A DNA stretch of 64,000 bases from Turbatrix aceti (GCA_963969345.1 OZ017766.1:7564001-7628000), one strand, 5' to 3'; shown: positions 45,301 to 57,011, counted from the first letter of the stretch. Notes: generated from the letters alone by a model not told the origin. Program-made: numbers and translations.

Positions 45301-47827
45301 TGAGGTGATAGTTTCTGACATTTTCTGACATAAACAACACACACACGTCGAGAAAATCCCAGGCATTACCGCCGTCAAAAAAAAAACGTGATAACGCCAG
45401 GTGACACCACCGAGTCAACCAAGAGTGAGTGCAAAAAAAAAACCAGACCAAGAACCGAGCGTTGTGGATTGGATTGACTGTGGGTTTTTTGGAGGCGAAA
45501 TTTTTATCACCAAGAAAAGTATATGTATAAAATTGGTCGGTGCTTATATAGTTTTTTTTATGCGTGGGGTGCCAATAAACAAACACCATCGGGACTTGAC
45601 TGATAGGAAAAAAAGGACACCGATACTTGCTCGAAGAATCGGGAAAACACCGCCACCGTTCTCATGCGCGTGGTTTTTTGTTGGTACATACTATATTTTG
45701 TGTTTGTTTATTTACCTGGAGTCTGTATCAGTCCTTTTATAGGATTTCTGTCAAGTTTTACGCTTTTACGTTTCTACGAAGGAAAAATACGATAATATTA
45801 TAAAAGGTGCGCGGGATTTGGATTTATATAAGACTTGACAAACAGTCAGTCTGTCAGTCAGTCAGTTTCGCTGGCAAACAATCACGGGGGGGGGGGGGGC
45901 AACGATAATACGAATGAACCCGGGCCCGGGGTCGATCGACTGTGCGATAATATTAGACCTGCTCACCTGTCTGCTCATGACTGTGATCTTTACCTAGACT
46001 ACTACGGGGGCGACCCTACTATCAATGTCCAAACACACGTGGAAGAATTGACTCGGACAAGAAAACATAACATCTTTGGAATCGAAAAACCAACGATGCA
46101 CAAATTTCAAAAACGAACAAAAAATCTGACATTGCCCGGTCCATTTATAAAGATGTTGCAGCATCCCGGTAAACAACGGGTATCGTTTCATGTCTGAACA
46201 CGTGAACTCTGTGTTTAGGACAAAAATAGATATGTATAGAAAAAAAAACATACATAAATTAGTCATGAAATACGTGTCAAAATACAACAAAAAAACACAG
46301 GTGGCGGGGTGACCAAAAAATCCTCGGGCTACCTGATTGTTCCTCTTTTTCCCGGACGTGGACGAGGTGATATAATACGTTGGACCCGTGAAATAAAAAT
46401 AGCATAATCCCTCTTCAATAAACGATTGTTGTTCTTGTAAATACATAAAAATGTATGTATATGCCCGAAAAAGGTATCATAATCGAGCTCAGTCAGTCCA
46501 ACGCCTGCCTGGCTCATTTGCATATTTATCCTCTCGTTCATACCACCTGTTGATCGACGGCTCCTATGTATTTAAAAAAAAGGGATTTTTGAACCTATCA
46601 ATCTATTCCCGACGTCGACAAGCAATTCAGCAGATTATTGTTATAATAAGTTCAGTGTGACAATTTGGGCCTAAAACTAGCCAAAGGATTGTTAGGGTTC
46701 AAAGCGCAGAGAATCCGGGGTCGGATGCTCAGTCAGGGATACGGTAGGATGATTGAGTTATCGCGAGTTGCGACGATCCAAACTATTCACGCCCGGCGCC
46801 GTCGAGACGCCGTTGGCCCGGTGTGATAAGCATCGGGCTGTGCAGTTAGGTGAGTTTATCACCGATACCTGTCCTGTACCTGTCCTCTCCCGTCCTACGC
46901 ATGTACGGAGTAGGGTAGACTTTGCCGCATGACGCTCCCCCGGAAAAGCAGAGGAGTGTTGGTGTGTTGATTTTTGACATTTTCTTCAACAAAAAAAAAT
47001 AAGCATGTAGGAGACAATTTCAACGTTGCTACCGGTAATGGACATTTCTTGATAAGTGATCATTAAATTTTTACTAGCAGCAACATGGAAAAAATAAATA
47101 ACTCGAGAGTTGTTTTACAAGCACCACGTGGTTTGCGTGATTGGACACGAGTTGAGTTGATTCGAACGAGTTGCAACCAGGGTTGAGCGAACGTTCGTGT
47201 TTTTTAGCGAACAGATTCGATTTTTCCTGTTCGTGTTCGTTCGAGAACAGATTTGCTTTGCTCGAGTTCGTTCGCGAACAAAGAAAAATTTTCCGAACAG
47301 ATAAAACGAACAAAAATTTAGGTAAAATCGGTTTAAAGATGCCGAAATTGATGTTATTTTTCCAAAAAAGGCAAAAAGTGTCAATTGCCTTCGGCAAAAA
47401 AAATGTAGAAAAACTGTCACCAAAAACGTGAAAACTGAAAATACCAAAGTTTACGTTTTTATGCCCAGTTTGGACAAAATTTGGTATAAACTATGCTAAA
47501 AATCTGTTCGTTGTTCGTTTCTGTTCGTTCGCGAACACTAACAAAAATGTTCGCGTTTGTTCGATTTTTGGAACAAAATTAACAAAATGTTCGTGTTTGT
47601 TCGCGAACAAAAAACGGACTCAACCCTGGTTGCAACATTCAACGTGTATGTTTTCTAGAACCATCATTAACAAAGGAAAATTTAAAACATGACAAGACAT
47701 AATCTGACGTCGATTGAACAATGAATAAAATTCCGAGTGATAAGACAAAAATAGCACACTCACGTTTTTCTTGCAGCAGACAAAGACGGTAGTAGGTAGC
47801 CCCCAAATTGACAGCGGCGTGGGCCAT
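42358..47827 (-). CDS. Possible small Cys-rich protein, tentative multi-exon model
   Basis: I do not recognise this gene, and the model is tentative. Exon-like pieces with good splice signals are 47827-47764 (MAHAAVNLGATYYRLCLLQEK, preceded by TTATTTTAG), 45324-45266 (ending DDTCTQ, then GTAAGG) and about 44935-44865 (MRDNGQFFCCGQCRVHHVTG, then GTGTAAGT). A last internal piece lies near 42850-42711, before GTAAGT. The first three join in frame. Together they place CTQ, CCGQC and further Cys residues close together, as in a zinc-binding protein. The fourth piece fits two phases: one gives CYLKCAFCRVRLC, the other RCGVITCPTC with an acidic tail ending at a stop at 42358. A separate upstream ATG at 43150 (MTDSIISTPTT) could start a shorter gene. 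A family 1 MITE lies between 47178 and 47628, inside the putative first intron. Confidence 0.25.
47178..47628. mobile_element. hAT-like MITE, TTCG family, perfect 8-bp duplication
   Basis: The 451-bp element is flanked by exact GTTGCAAC repeats (47170-47177 and 47629-47636). The ends are CAGGGTTGAGCGAACG and GACTCAACCCTG. The interior carries GTTCGCGAAC palindromes and the GATGCCGAAATTGATGTTAT block shared with the other copies. The target repeat is itself palindromic and fits nTnnnnAn. Confidence 0.9.
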
Positions 47828-48125
47828 TTGGGCCTAAAATAACGCAGTTGGGCTAATTCTAAATATAATTCTAATGGCTCGACTTGATTACACCCCATCC
47901 CGTCACTGCCGGCAGCACCGAGGGTAATCCGGTTGTTTTTTATGGCACAACCAGCCGGATAGCTGCAAAAACGTCTGCTGTTGTCATCCGTCCGTCGTTG
48001 TCAAATTCCCTTGCGACACCAGTTCCGGGCTCATTGGCTAATGAAGAGTCGAATGAATGAACGAACGAAAAACGAAGAAGAAAGGAAAAAAATAAATGAG
48101 GCCGCGTTGGACCCCGGGAGAGTAC

Positions 48126-48528
48126 CAGTGTAACGCAAACCAAAATTATTGCCTTCGCCTTCGCCTTCGCCTCCGGAGGCGAAGGCGAAGGCGATGAAGG
48201 CGCCTCCAGAGACGGAGGCGATCAGAGGCGCCTTTGGTGTCAAATCTCAAATTTTCTCTTACAAAATCATAGCAGAAAGCGAAATTATGATAATAGAAGG
48301 CTTTTAATTCTATTAAATAAAGTGGTAAAACTGTTTTTTGACTATTTGTGGTTAGAATTTAAAGCCATTCAGATTTTTTGTTCAAAATTGTAAAGGTCTG
48401 AAGGCGATGGAGGCGAAGGCAATTGGAGGCGATCAATTTTTTGCCTTCGCCTTCGCCTTCGCCTCCGGAGGCGAAGGCGATCTGAAGACGCCTCCGGGGG
48501 CGATGAAGGCGAAGGCGATGTTACACTG
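48126..48528. mobile_element. hAT-like MITE, GGCGAA family, perfect 8-bp duplication
   Basis: The 403-bp element has inverted ends CAGTGTAAC and GTTACACTG and is flanked by exact GAGAGTAC repeats (48118-48125 and 48529-48536). Each half carries GCCTTCGCCTTCGCC runs meeting the palindrome GCCTCCGGAGGC, with an AT-rich core. No coding capacity. This is a third family with the same architecture but a different repeated word. Confidence 0.88.
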
Positions 48529-48536
48529 GAGAGTAC

Positions 48537-51251
48537 CGAACGAACACCCGCGGCTGTTTGACCCAGGCCGACCAGAAAGAACAAAATCTCGGTCTCGGTC
48601 TCGGTCGAAGGAGGAAATAAATGAATGCATAAACATTCGCCGTGACAAAGTCAACGTTTTTTTTTTAACTTTTTGACTGGATTGATTTGGATTTGGATTC
48701 TTTTATTTATGTGACAGCTGGTTCGCGCTCAATCCGGCCTGGGTTGGCTTCCGAGGCCTCGTGATTTGATAGAAAGTCTTGTTATTGGTCAGTATTTTTT
48801 TGTTGACAATGCGTCTAATGACGACACGCAGCCGGGGGAAAACAGCTTTTTTTCCTCGTGAAAAAAAAGCTTTTTCAAGCCGGGGGCGTTTGTGTTCGTT
48901 CGCGCGGGATTCTCGCGCAGGCTGGCGCACTGTTTGACGAGGCGATTATCGACGGAACAAAGTTAACGAACAACGTCGAGAATGTCAGAAATTTGAAAAA
49001 TTGTGCTTAAAATGTTTAAATATTTAATTTTTGTTTCCTTGCGGTAGTCTGTGCAAACACAATTTTTTTGTCGTTGAAGAAGTAAATATTATACATATGT
49101 AGTAAGTTACTGATCACTGAAGTAAGTACAGGTACACGTTCAGATGACCACTGATCGACTCATCTGTCAACAACAAAAAAAGAGAGACGTGTGTCTGGAG
49201 GCAGCCCCGGTTCGGTTCGCTAAGGACTCCCTGGCCAGTCTGCGTGCCCCGTGATGATGATGATGATGGAGATGAATTGATCAACTGGCGTCCTGCCAGG
49301 CAACGGACAGGGACAGGGAAAGGCCAGGAGCGTACCATAGTGTCCCCAGGGGACGTTGTACATATTTGTACATTCACATGCATGCACAAGAAAAAAAAAT
49401 CAACGCGTAAACAAAACAATCGACCATTTAGGCGATCGCGATCGCGAACGAACAAAAACTTGCTGATGACGCAGGTCGGCAGGTTTGATGCCGTGTGGGA
49501 TACATCTCGCGCAGTTATATACACAGTTCTATTTTAGGTTCTACGCGCAAGCTTTTACCCATCAACAGATCTATTTTTGGGAAAAACAAACAAAAAACGT
49601 GCAAAGCGCGTACTATGTATGTATGCCCTGAAGAGCTCATAAAAGTCACAAACTCCCTACTAAGAGTTCAAAATACTCCTTTATCGAAGACGAAAAAAAA
49701 TTGTGGTGCAAGATTGGATTGGTGGCAGCAATGATCTTGCAGGGATGTACATATTTTTGTGAAGAGGACCGGGTTGGGTGAACACCCAATTTTTTTCCCT
49801 ATGCACAAACAAATGAGACATCGTGATGCAGAAAAAAATAAATATAAAGCACATTTGGGAAAGTCATCACGAAAACATGGGGAAATTCTTTACGAATTAG
49901 GGTATCGTAAAAATCTTTAGAAAAAAAACTTTATGCTATTGTTTGAAAAATTCGATGACTAATTTCAAAAAAATTTAAAAAACGTATCAAACGCCGATTA
50001 AAAAATCACCGGTAAAATAAATAAAAATAAATTTATTACGTCCTAAAAAAAATCTGTTTGCTGATAAATATAAAAGCGAAAAACACTCATTACGAAATAA
50101 AAATTAAAAAAAACCTTTTTGAACTGCAAATAAATTTTTTTTAAAGAAAATACATTATTAAATTTTAAAAAACTTTAAAAAAAATTTGTCAGCATTTTTG
50201 TAAAAAATGTTTTTACATTTTTGAATTACAAAACAATTTTATAAGTTTTGCGAAAAAAATTATTGTACAAATTTTTTAGTTGAATACAAATTTTCAGTTG
50301 AATTTTTTTGTTTGCAAAAAAATATTGTATTTACTAATTTTTAATTGAAAAAAAATTGGTAAAAGAATATAAACAAGTTTTCCAAATTTATTTATGAATC
50401 TCTAAAAAAAATCATACGATTGCTTTCACAATTTTTTTCATCGTTCTGACTAACTAAAAACTCATTGATAAAAAATTTCGCAATGCTGCAAACAAAAAAA
50501 AATACAACACAAAAGACGAGTCACACCGCTTCTTCTTTTTCTTTCTCCTCACGATTATTCACCGATCTTTAAAAATAGTACAGGACACTGATGCATCGTT
50601 ATCACAAGCAAAATGGCAGATGTCTGTTATGATCGTTCTTCGCATTAGCGTTCGAAGACAAAGAACGCGTTAAAATTAGCGCAAAGAAGCCGGAAATCAT
50701 CACACGGTCGGAAACTTGCGTGCATGCATAATAAATAAAAAAGCAAAAAAATAAATCAGAATTGATAGCTGCGCTGCGTTAAACCGAAGGTCGAGGTGAT
50801 GGAAAAAACCCTTTGCCTTTTTTGGCCCGGGCAAAAGTTACAGTATGACTGAACTTTGAACGAGCAAAAGTTCACTCTCTCGAATTTTTTTTTTCCGATG
50901 GATATAAAAAACGCTCGTTTTGGGTGCCTAAAACGTGTGGAATTCTTCTTTCCTGAAGCTTGGGTCGTAAAAAGCCAATCGAACACTCGGGTTGACACGT
51001 ACGCGTAGCCTGTCGGCGTCGGCGTTGTTGACATGGTGTAATTTTTATTAGACTTTGACATGAGCAGAAAAACTCAAATCATCAAAAAAATTGCAAAAAA
51101 ATAAAAATGAAAAAAAAAACAAAGTGAGAACCGCAAAGATAACGACGACATCGTAGTACAACTTTTTTTGTTGGGGAACGTATAAATATAAGTGTAAGTG
51201 ATTATTAACATTATTATGAGGTGAAAAATATTTATTATAGTAATTATAATT
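48537..51251. other. Gene-poor, mostly AT-rich stretch
   Basis: No exon is supported. Positions 49840-50500 are extremely AT-rich with dense A/T runs. A 101-residue minus-strand frame at 50756-51061 (MSKSNKNYTMSTTPTPTGYAY ...) starts about 190 bp downstream of the collagen gene; composition is not obviously spurious, but there is no domain or splice context, so it is not called. Confidence 0.4.
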
Positions 51252-52617
51252 TTATCGACCGTATCCGCCATAGCCGCCGGATGATGATGATTGAGAGTAG
51301 GAACCGACGTCGGCCTGCTCGGGTAGGAGGGGTTGTTGGGCGCTCGGTGAAACGAGGATAACGCTATCCACATTTTCGCATACACAGGTACCGGGCTCGC
51401 CGGGGGGTCCGATGGCACCGCCTGGGCCTTCGGGACCCGGGTAGCCGGGTTCTCCGGGCTCACCTGGTTGTCCAGGCCATCCACGATCGCCCTGGGGACC
51501 GGTGATGCCGTTGCGTCCGGGAAGACCGGGTACACCGGGGGGACCGATGGGGCCTGGCACTCCGGAATCGCCAGGTGGGCCTTCCTTGATGTCGCCCGCC
51601 GGGGTAGGGCCCTTATCGCCGGGTACACCCGGAGATCCGCGGAAGCCAGGTGGCCCGACCGGGCCTGGTTCACCTGGTTCGCCGTCTGCGCCGTCTTCGC
51701 CTGGAAAAATGTTTAATTTGATTTTTTTTAGGTTGCCAAAAAATTTGTTTTTGAGCGTCAAAAGAGCAAAAAACAAAACGATTGTAACCGTAATTACTCA
51801 TTATTTTTTTGTTAATTTTTACGCCCTTTCATGCGTGTAAGCGAACAACACGCGTCTTTTCAACGGTTTTACGTGACTTTTAGCGTCTGACAGGGTTTTT
51901 CAAAAAAAACCTAATTGTCCAAAAGATTCCCCATAAATTTGTTTTACGACATCACCTGGAAAAAAAGTACTTACCCTTGTTGCCATGTGGTCCAGGTGGT
52001 CCAACATCACCTGGAAATCCGGGCCAACCCTTGATGCCGGGTGGTCCCTTGGGACAAGGCCTGCACGGAGGGGGTTCCCGTTGTTTCAAAATCGGGCAAG
52101 TCTGATTCGGCGAAGTTCCCGGGAATCCAGGTTTTCCGGCTGATCCGGGAGTACCTGGCTTTCCAGGTGTTCCCGAAGGTCCACGTGGGCCAGGAGGACC
52201 CGGGATACAGCATCCAGGGCACTCAGTCTGTAGAGGGGACCCTGTGGAATCCGAAACAGATCCGTAACCCGATTCAAAGTTGGCATTAACTCCGGCTGAG
52301 GGGCCATAGCCTCCGCGTTGTCCCGGACCGTAGGGATGGGAGCCAGAAGCCGCGTATCCACCGTAGCCGCCTGCTCGTCGCTTCCTCGTGCCATTGGTTA
52401 CCAGTTCACGTCCCAACGCGAGTTCGTAGAGTGCCTGTTCATTAGATCGCTCGCAGAAAGCCATCTCGCTCTGTGCGTAGTCAATTGTCGTCTGGACGCT
52501 GTTGTACATGACCGGAAGCGCAAGGCACAAAATAAGCAACGAACATCCGCTAAAAGCAATCTGTAGTCCGGTAACGTACCGGTATATCCGTTCCCGATTC
52601 CATTGTTGGTTTGACAT
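51252..52617 (-). CDS. Nematode cuticle collagen (first)
   Basis: This is a secreted collagen of the nematode cuticle. Two exons (52617-51975 and 51700-51252) give 363 residues. A hydrophobic N-terminal anchor (about residues 14-38, [20 protein letters not shown]) lies in the cuticle-collagen N-terminal domain. A furin-like site RKRR at 78-81 is followed by a Gly/Tyr-rich spacer. Cys-bounded Gly-X-Y blocks follow: CPGCC, then [16 protein letters not shown], then CRPC, then the main triple-helical region in exon 2 with an interruption near [17 protein letters not shown] closes the helix, and the C-terminus is Tyr/Gly-rich ([12 protein letters not shown]), suited to di-tyrosine crosslinking. 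The intron splits a Gly codon. The second collagen (54756-56001) has the same block order and tail CVCQDTEV, so the two are paralogues. The start lies inside the 3' end of an overlapping Pro-rich frame. Confidence 0.93.
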
Positions 52618-53212
52618 TTTTTTGGTCGTTGGTAGGGGTTTCTACCTGACTGCCTTCGGGGATAACAGAGGGCCTTCGCACCCGATGCAGGAGCCCTGCC
52701 GAACACGAAAACGTTGACGGAGCGCTGTCCTGAGGGGTGTGGACGCTTGCTAGGTGGTACGACGCGCTTCGACGCCGAAACAGGGATTTGAGAAGGTTAC
52801 GGATGCGGTGGAGCGGTGATACGGGGTCCTCCTTGGTGGGGGAAGGCACGGGGGTAGGCGAGGCGGTCGGGGGAAGGACTGGGATGGGAGTCGGGGGACA
52901 GGGAAGTTCGTTGGCGTTTTCGTCGAGCTCAATCGACGGTTCGGGGTTTTCCTGAAAAAAAACGAGGGTTTCAGATGCCAAAAAACTTCGTACACGCATA
53001 ATTCTGGATTCTGATTCACGCAAAAAAAACAAAAAAACAAAAAAAAGGAAATTTTTGAAAAAAATGATAGTTCTACGATAAAAATCGAACCCAACACGCA
53101 CCTTGATAAAGCCCTGGATCGCGTCGATTTGCGCTTGATCCAACGGCGGCGGAGCGGTCTTAGGCAGGGGTGGGGGGCTATCAGCGTGAGGACCGCAAGC
53201 CGGAATGGGCAT
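52550..53212 (-). CDS. Small Pro-rich protein overlapping the collagen start
   Basis: I do not recognise this gene. Two exons (53212-53102 and 52951-52550) give 170 residues in phase 0, with good signals (AAG/GTGCGT and TTTTTTTTCAG/GAA). The N-terminus is PPPLPKTAPPPLDQAQID, the middle is Pro/Thr-rich (PTPIPVLPPTASPTPVPS), and a basic block follows (RIRNLLKSLFRRRSASYH). No signal peptide, Gly-X-Y repeats or known domain is present. The last 68 bp of this frame overlap the first codons of the collagen gene on the same strand in a different frame. That makes a natural 3' end unlikely unless the two share a transcript; the true 3' end may splice elsewhere, for example at the GTAGAA after CAGTCAG. 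Confidence 0.45.
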   Translation of the reverse strand: MPIPACGPHADSPPPLPKTAPPPLDQAQIDAIQGFIKVRVGFDFYRRTIIFFKNFLFFVFLFFLRESESRIMRVRSFLASETLVFFQENPEPSIELDENANELPCPPTPIPVLPPTASPTPVPSPTKEDPVSPLHRIRNLLKSLFRRRSASYHLASVHTPQDSAPSTFSCSAGLLHRVRRPSVIPEGSQVETPTNDQKNVKPTMESGTDIPVRYRTTDCF

Positions 53213-54755
53213 CAGTACCAAAAACGACGTCGACGTCGACGATGATGAGGGGGGTCAGCGACGGCGTACGAAACACCGATGACACCACCTAGCCGACGCG
53301 AGAGTGTGTGCTGTGTGTGTGTGTGTCTTTGTGAGAAGATACTAAAAATCTTGGTCAAACCGTTGGCGTCTGTCTCTGATTTGCGCAACGGTTAGATGAG
53401 AGCGAGAGCAATCGTTGTTGTTAACAGGTAGGGGGGATTGAGGTCACCTAGTTGCTGTTTGTGCTGTTGCAGGTGCTGGTCCAGATAGGAAGACACACTC
53501 GCTCTCTCTTCTTACTGATGATAAACTGAACCGGGTCGTCGTCTCGTCGTTGTCGATCGAGAGTAGGTAGGTAGGTAGGTAGGCAAGGTCAATCGACGGG
53601 ACTGAAATCGGAGAGAAATGTATCAATAACGTTATCCATCCATCCATTCATCCATCCGGTGTTGCGCGAAAAAAAAGACACGCGCACACTTTGCTTTTTC
53701 TGATCCATTCCAGAAACCATACATTCCAGAAACGATCAAAAAAATTTACAGATTCTTGATGACGTCGATGACGCGTCGTTAGATATCCAAAAATCAACCG
53801 ATAAACATGTGCTAATTCGAGAAGAAAAAATTCAAAAAGAAAAATTTTAAAGGTGAGCTGAGCGATGATCACCTTTCTGTTTTTGTACATAAGTAGATAT
53901 TATCTTCGCCAGAGGCAGAAAAAATCCGAATCTTCACTTCTCCCAAAAAAAAACAGAACAAAAGTGTTTCAGTCAATTGTCCTAAATCGCCATCGTTAAC
54001 GATTAATCAATCACGTTTTAGTTTTTAGTTTTCGTGGTGAGACACGGCAAAAAACGATAATCCAAGTTTTGTCGAAGTAAAAGTCCTATATGCCGACCGA
54101 ATCCTAGCCAAATGTGGTGTGACAAATGAATAAAAGAATGACGGAGTCCTCCACCCCACCACTCCGCCTCGGATATATCACTTCACTTCGAAAATGCCCT
54201 CCAGCGCTCGCTGACCCATGGTTGTGATGGTTGTGGTTGCGCAATCAAATTTTTTCTCCATTTTCGAAGACGCGGGTCGTAAAATTGTGCAGATTGCGCC
54301 GACGCCACACCTTGCATTAGCACTCATTGGAATGTTCGAGAATTTTCAATTTTCGGTCGGTCGGTTAATTGCGTCATTTTCTGCAAATTTGAAAACAAAC
54401 AAACTTTTCTAGAAAAAAATCCGCTTGGGACCAATGAAATCAAATATTCCACACGAGACCGGTGAAATCTGCTTTAGATAAGAAAAATCCGCGCGAGACC
54501 GTTTTTTACAATCGAGTGTTGTTTTTTTTTAATCGTAACCCGCGCATTTGTTTGTTTGTAAATTTAAGCTTCATCTATAAACCTTTATTTTATTAATTAA
54601 TTAATAATTAATTCAACGTGTAATAAAACATGATTCAGTTATGTAAATAATTTCGGGCACTGAGATGAGTGGTAGGGCACAGACAAAACAGGAAAAAAAG
54701 GGTCGCCGTATCGTAAAGTATACTGGTAACAACTGCCAGACAGACAACAAACAGA
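53213..54755. other. Intergenic stretch between the collagen loci
   Basis: No gene is supported. It contains TGTGTGTGTGTGTG (about 53311-53324), TAGGTAGGTAGGTAGG (about 53565-53581), and AT-rich DNA near 54400-54620 that ends at the second collagen's 3' side. Confidence 0.45.
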
Positions 54756-56001
54756 CTACTTTGAATAGTAGCCGCCCTGAGAGTGAGGCTCGAGGCTGAT
54801 CGACGGAGGACTGTCCGCGCTTGCATCGTAGCCCCGGGAAGCTGGGATCTGACCGACGGTGTCTGCGACGACGACTTCCGTATCCTGGCAAACGCAGGTG
54901 CCAGGCGTACCGACGGGGCCCTGTTCGCCGAGTTGTCCGGGTGCACCTGGCTCACCTGGAGGCCCGGGGCGTCCCGGGGGTCCGGGCCAACCTTTTTCAC
55001 CGGGAGCTCCGGGGTAGCCGTCTTCGCCTGCCATGCCCTGGTGACCGGGTGGGCCCCAGGGTCCGTTTTCGCCTGCGTCGCCGGGTGGACCGGGTATGAC
55101 GCGGGCTTCGGGGGTGACGCCTTTATCGCCGGGGGGCCCGACGGGGCCGGGAGGGCCTGGGAAGCCGGGGGGACCGGGTTCGCCCTGTTTTCCGGGATCT
55201 CCGTCGCGACCGGGGGCACCAGCGATACCTGGATCTCCTGGGTCGCCTAAAAATTTTTTTTTCAATTTTTTTCAAAAGCAGGTAAATATTTGCTTACCTG
55301 GAAATCCTGGATGACCTGCAGGTCCACGAGGTCCCTGGGGGCAGGGAAGGCATGGAGGAGGCTCGAAGACGCGTTCAGGAATGCAGGAAGCGTTGGGCGT
55401 GGATCCGGCACGGCCGGGGGCTCCGTCGGGACCGGGGGAACCGGGAAGGCCAGGTAGACCGGAGTCACCTGGCGGTCCTCGGTCACCGGGAACGCAGCAC
55501 GCCGGGCATTCTTGGAACTGGGGGGCATCTTGCGCGAGCAGGGATGGATTGTACGCGCCGTACTGCTCGGAGCCACCTGCTTGGCGTTTTGTTCTGTTGT
55601 TGGCGAGTCTGGTCATGGAGTCCATTTCGAGTTGCATGTCTAGCGTTGCGCTCTGAAATCACGAAAAAAAATTATTTGGTAAAAGCAAAAAATTGATTTC
55701 GCGGGTTTTTAGGTTTTGACACGAAAATTACAGTATCCCAATTTTTTTTATACATTCAAAAGGCAGGTAAAAATTTTAATCTCACCTCGCAGTAGGCAAA
55801 GTCGTTACGTCCAAACTCAGAAATTGTATTGACAAAGTTGTACATGCTCGGAACGACGAGACACAAGCTGAGGAGACTGCAGATGCTGATGACAGAGCTG
55901 ACGCCGATGGCAACCTGATAGAGCGTCTCGCGACGATCATCGATGATGAGAATCTCGTGATCGTCGCCCTTGCGCCTCTTGGCGGTGTCGACGACCTTCA
56001 T
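54756..56001 (-). CDS. Nematode cuticle collagen (second)
   Basis: This is a cuticle collagen paralogous to the one at 51252-52617. Three exons (56001-55786, 55652-55298, 55246-54756) give 353 residues with consistent phases. The N-terminal anchor domain (about residues 25-53, [20 protein letters not shown]) is followed by FAYCE, then the furin-like site RTKR at 92-95. A Cys-bounded short helix begins [21 protein letters not shown] second Cys pair (CLPC) precedes the main Gly-X-Y domain, which is interrupted at [11 protein letters not shown]. The helix closes with CVCQDTEV and the tail ends SQGGYYSK. It has one intron more than its paralogue (between the anchor domain and the processing site), suggesting intron gain or loss since duplication. 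Cytosolic residues before the anchor are basic (KRRKGDD). Confidence 0.93.
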
Positions 56002-56962
56002 GGTCTTCGGGTAAAAAAAGTAATTTGGGATTTATCGGATCAAGCAGCCGGATACTAGAAGCAATCGACTGCGACAGGTAGTAGCTGATTTTGTTGACGG
56101 TTCTTGGAGCGGGAGCGGTGTGATGGAAAAGAAGAAGACACACCTGAACGAGGTAGGTACACAGGCCGCGAAGAATCAGTCAGTCAGTCGGACGACGCGC
56201 AGTGAGTGTGTCAGTGACCCAGATTGACACCCGATCACCGTGCTTGCTGTGCTGGTAGTGCACCTGATGGTGATTGGTTTGGCGGAATGCGAACGTGACC
56301 CGGGAGCTCGGTAGATGCTGCAGGTAGTAACGGGGGATGCTCTTTTCTCCTGCAGCACAAATCATATCAACGGGGTCCAGGAAATAGACAAAGGGGTACC
56401 AGGTCAGGAGAGTTGTCTGTATTTGTTCCGTGGATTGACGCTACCATTTCTCCCACCGGAGATAGGCGATGTTTCAACTGGTACGCGTACGCGCGCCGGC
56501 GTATATACATACATACGCAGACCAGACCGTGACAGGGGACGATGATGACGAGATCCAAGAAATTATTCACCCAGGTTTCTTTCTGTCAAAAAATGCACCC
56601 CATCGTTAATTTTTATTTATTCATTGGGTTTTCAAAATATTTATGGAGTAAAAAATTCTAAGTTTTGCTCTGAAATTCGTCTATGTCAAGAGTTTTAGAA
56701 TTTCAAGATAAAATTTAAAAAATGTACAGCTTGAAATTGAAAATTTTGACCAATCGTAAAATAGTACATTTTCTATAAATAATAATTGATAAACCAATTT
56801 TTTTGCGCACGGTGATACGAATCTGTTTTTTGAAAAGCGTCGAAAAAAAAATTTTAACTGAATCCAAAAAAATTCGTTTTTGAGTCCGGGTTTTTGTGGA
56901 GTTACCCCAAAAAATTCTAAACCCAACAAACTAAAAACAACCATAAAATATAACTTGTCAGA
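56002..56962. other. Intergenic stretch upstream of the second collagen
   Basis: The first 500 bp are GC-moderate and probably hold the collagen promoter. CAGTCAGTCAGT repeats occur near 56176-56190 and CGTACGCGTACGCGCGC near 56480-56500. From about 56580 the DNA is AT-rich. No exon is supported. Confidence 0.4.
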
Positions 56963-57011
56963 ACGATGCAGAATCTCAACGGCGTCATCTTTGCGGACCA
57001 CATCAACGAAC
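56963..57011 (+). pseudogene. Fragment of TFIIE alpha exon 3
   Basis: Over 49 bp this matches the TFIIE alpha exon 3 segment encoding MQNLNGVIFADHINE, with three differences, all at third codon positions. Weaker similarity extends about 12 bp upstream (LVRT against LVST). Before that comes a stop, and after that the match ends abruptly. No winged-helix or zinc-ribbon sequence is nearby, so this is an isolated coding fragment rather than a second gene. It is in the opposite orientation to the real gene. Confidence 0.75.

Noticed and set aside
45835..46197. Plus-strand frame beginning with QSVSQSVS repeats, downstream of a TATA-like word
   Set aside because: No ATG at the start, a CAGTCAGT simple repeat and a poly-G run make up the first part, and no domain is visible.
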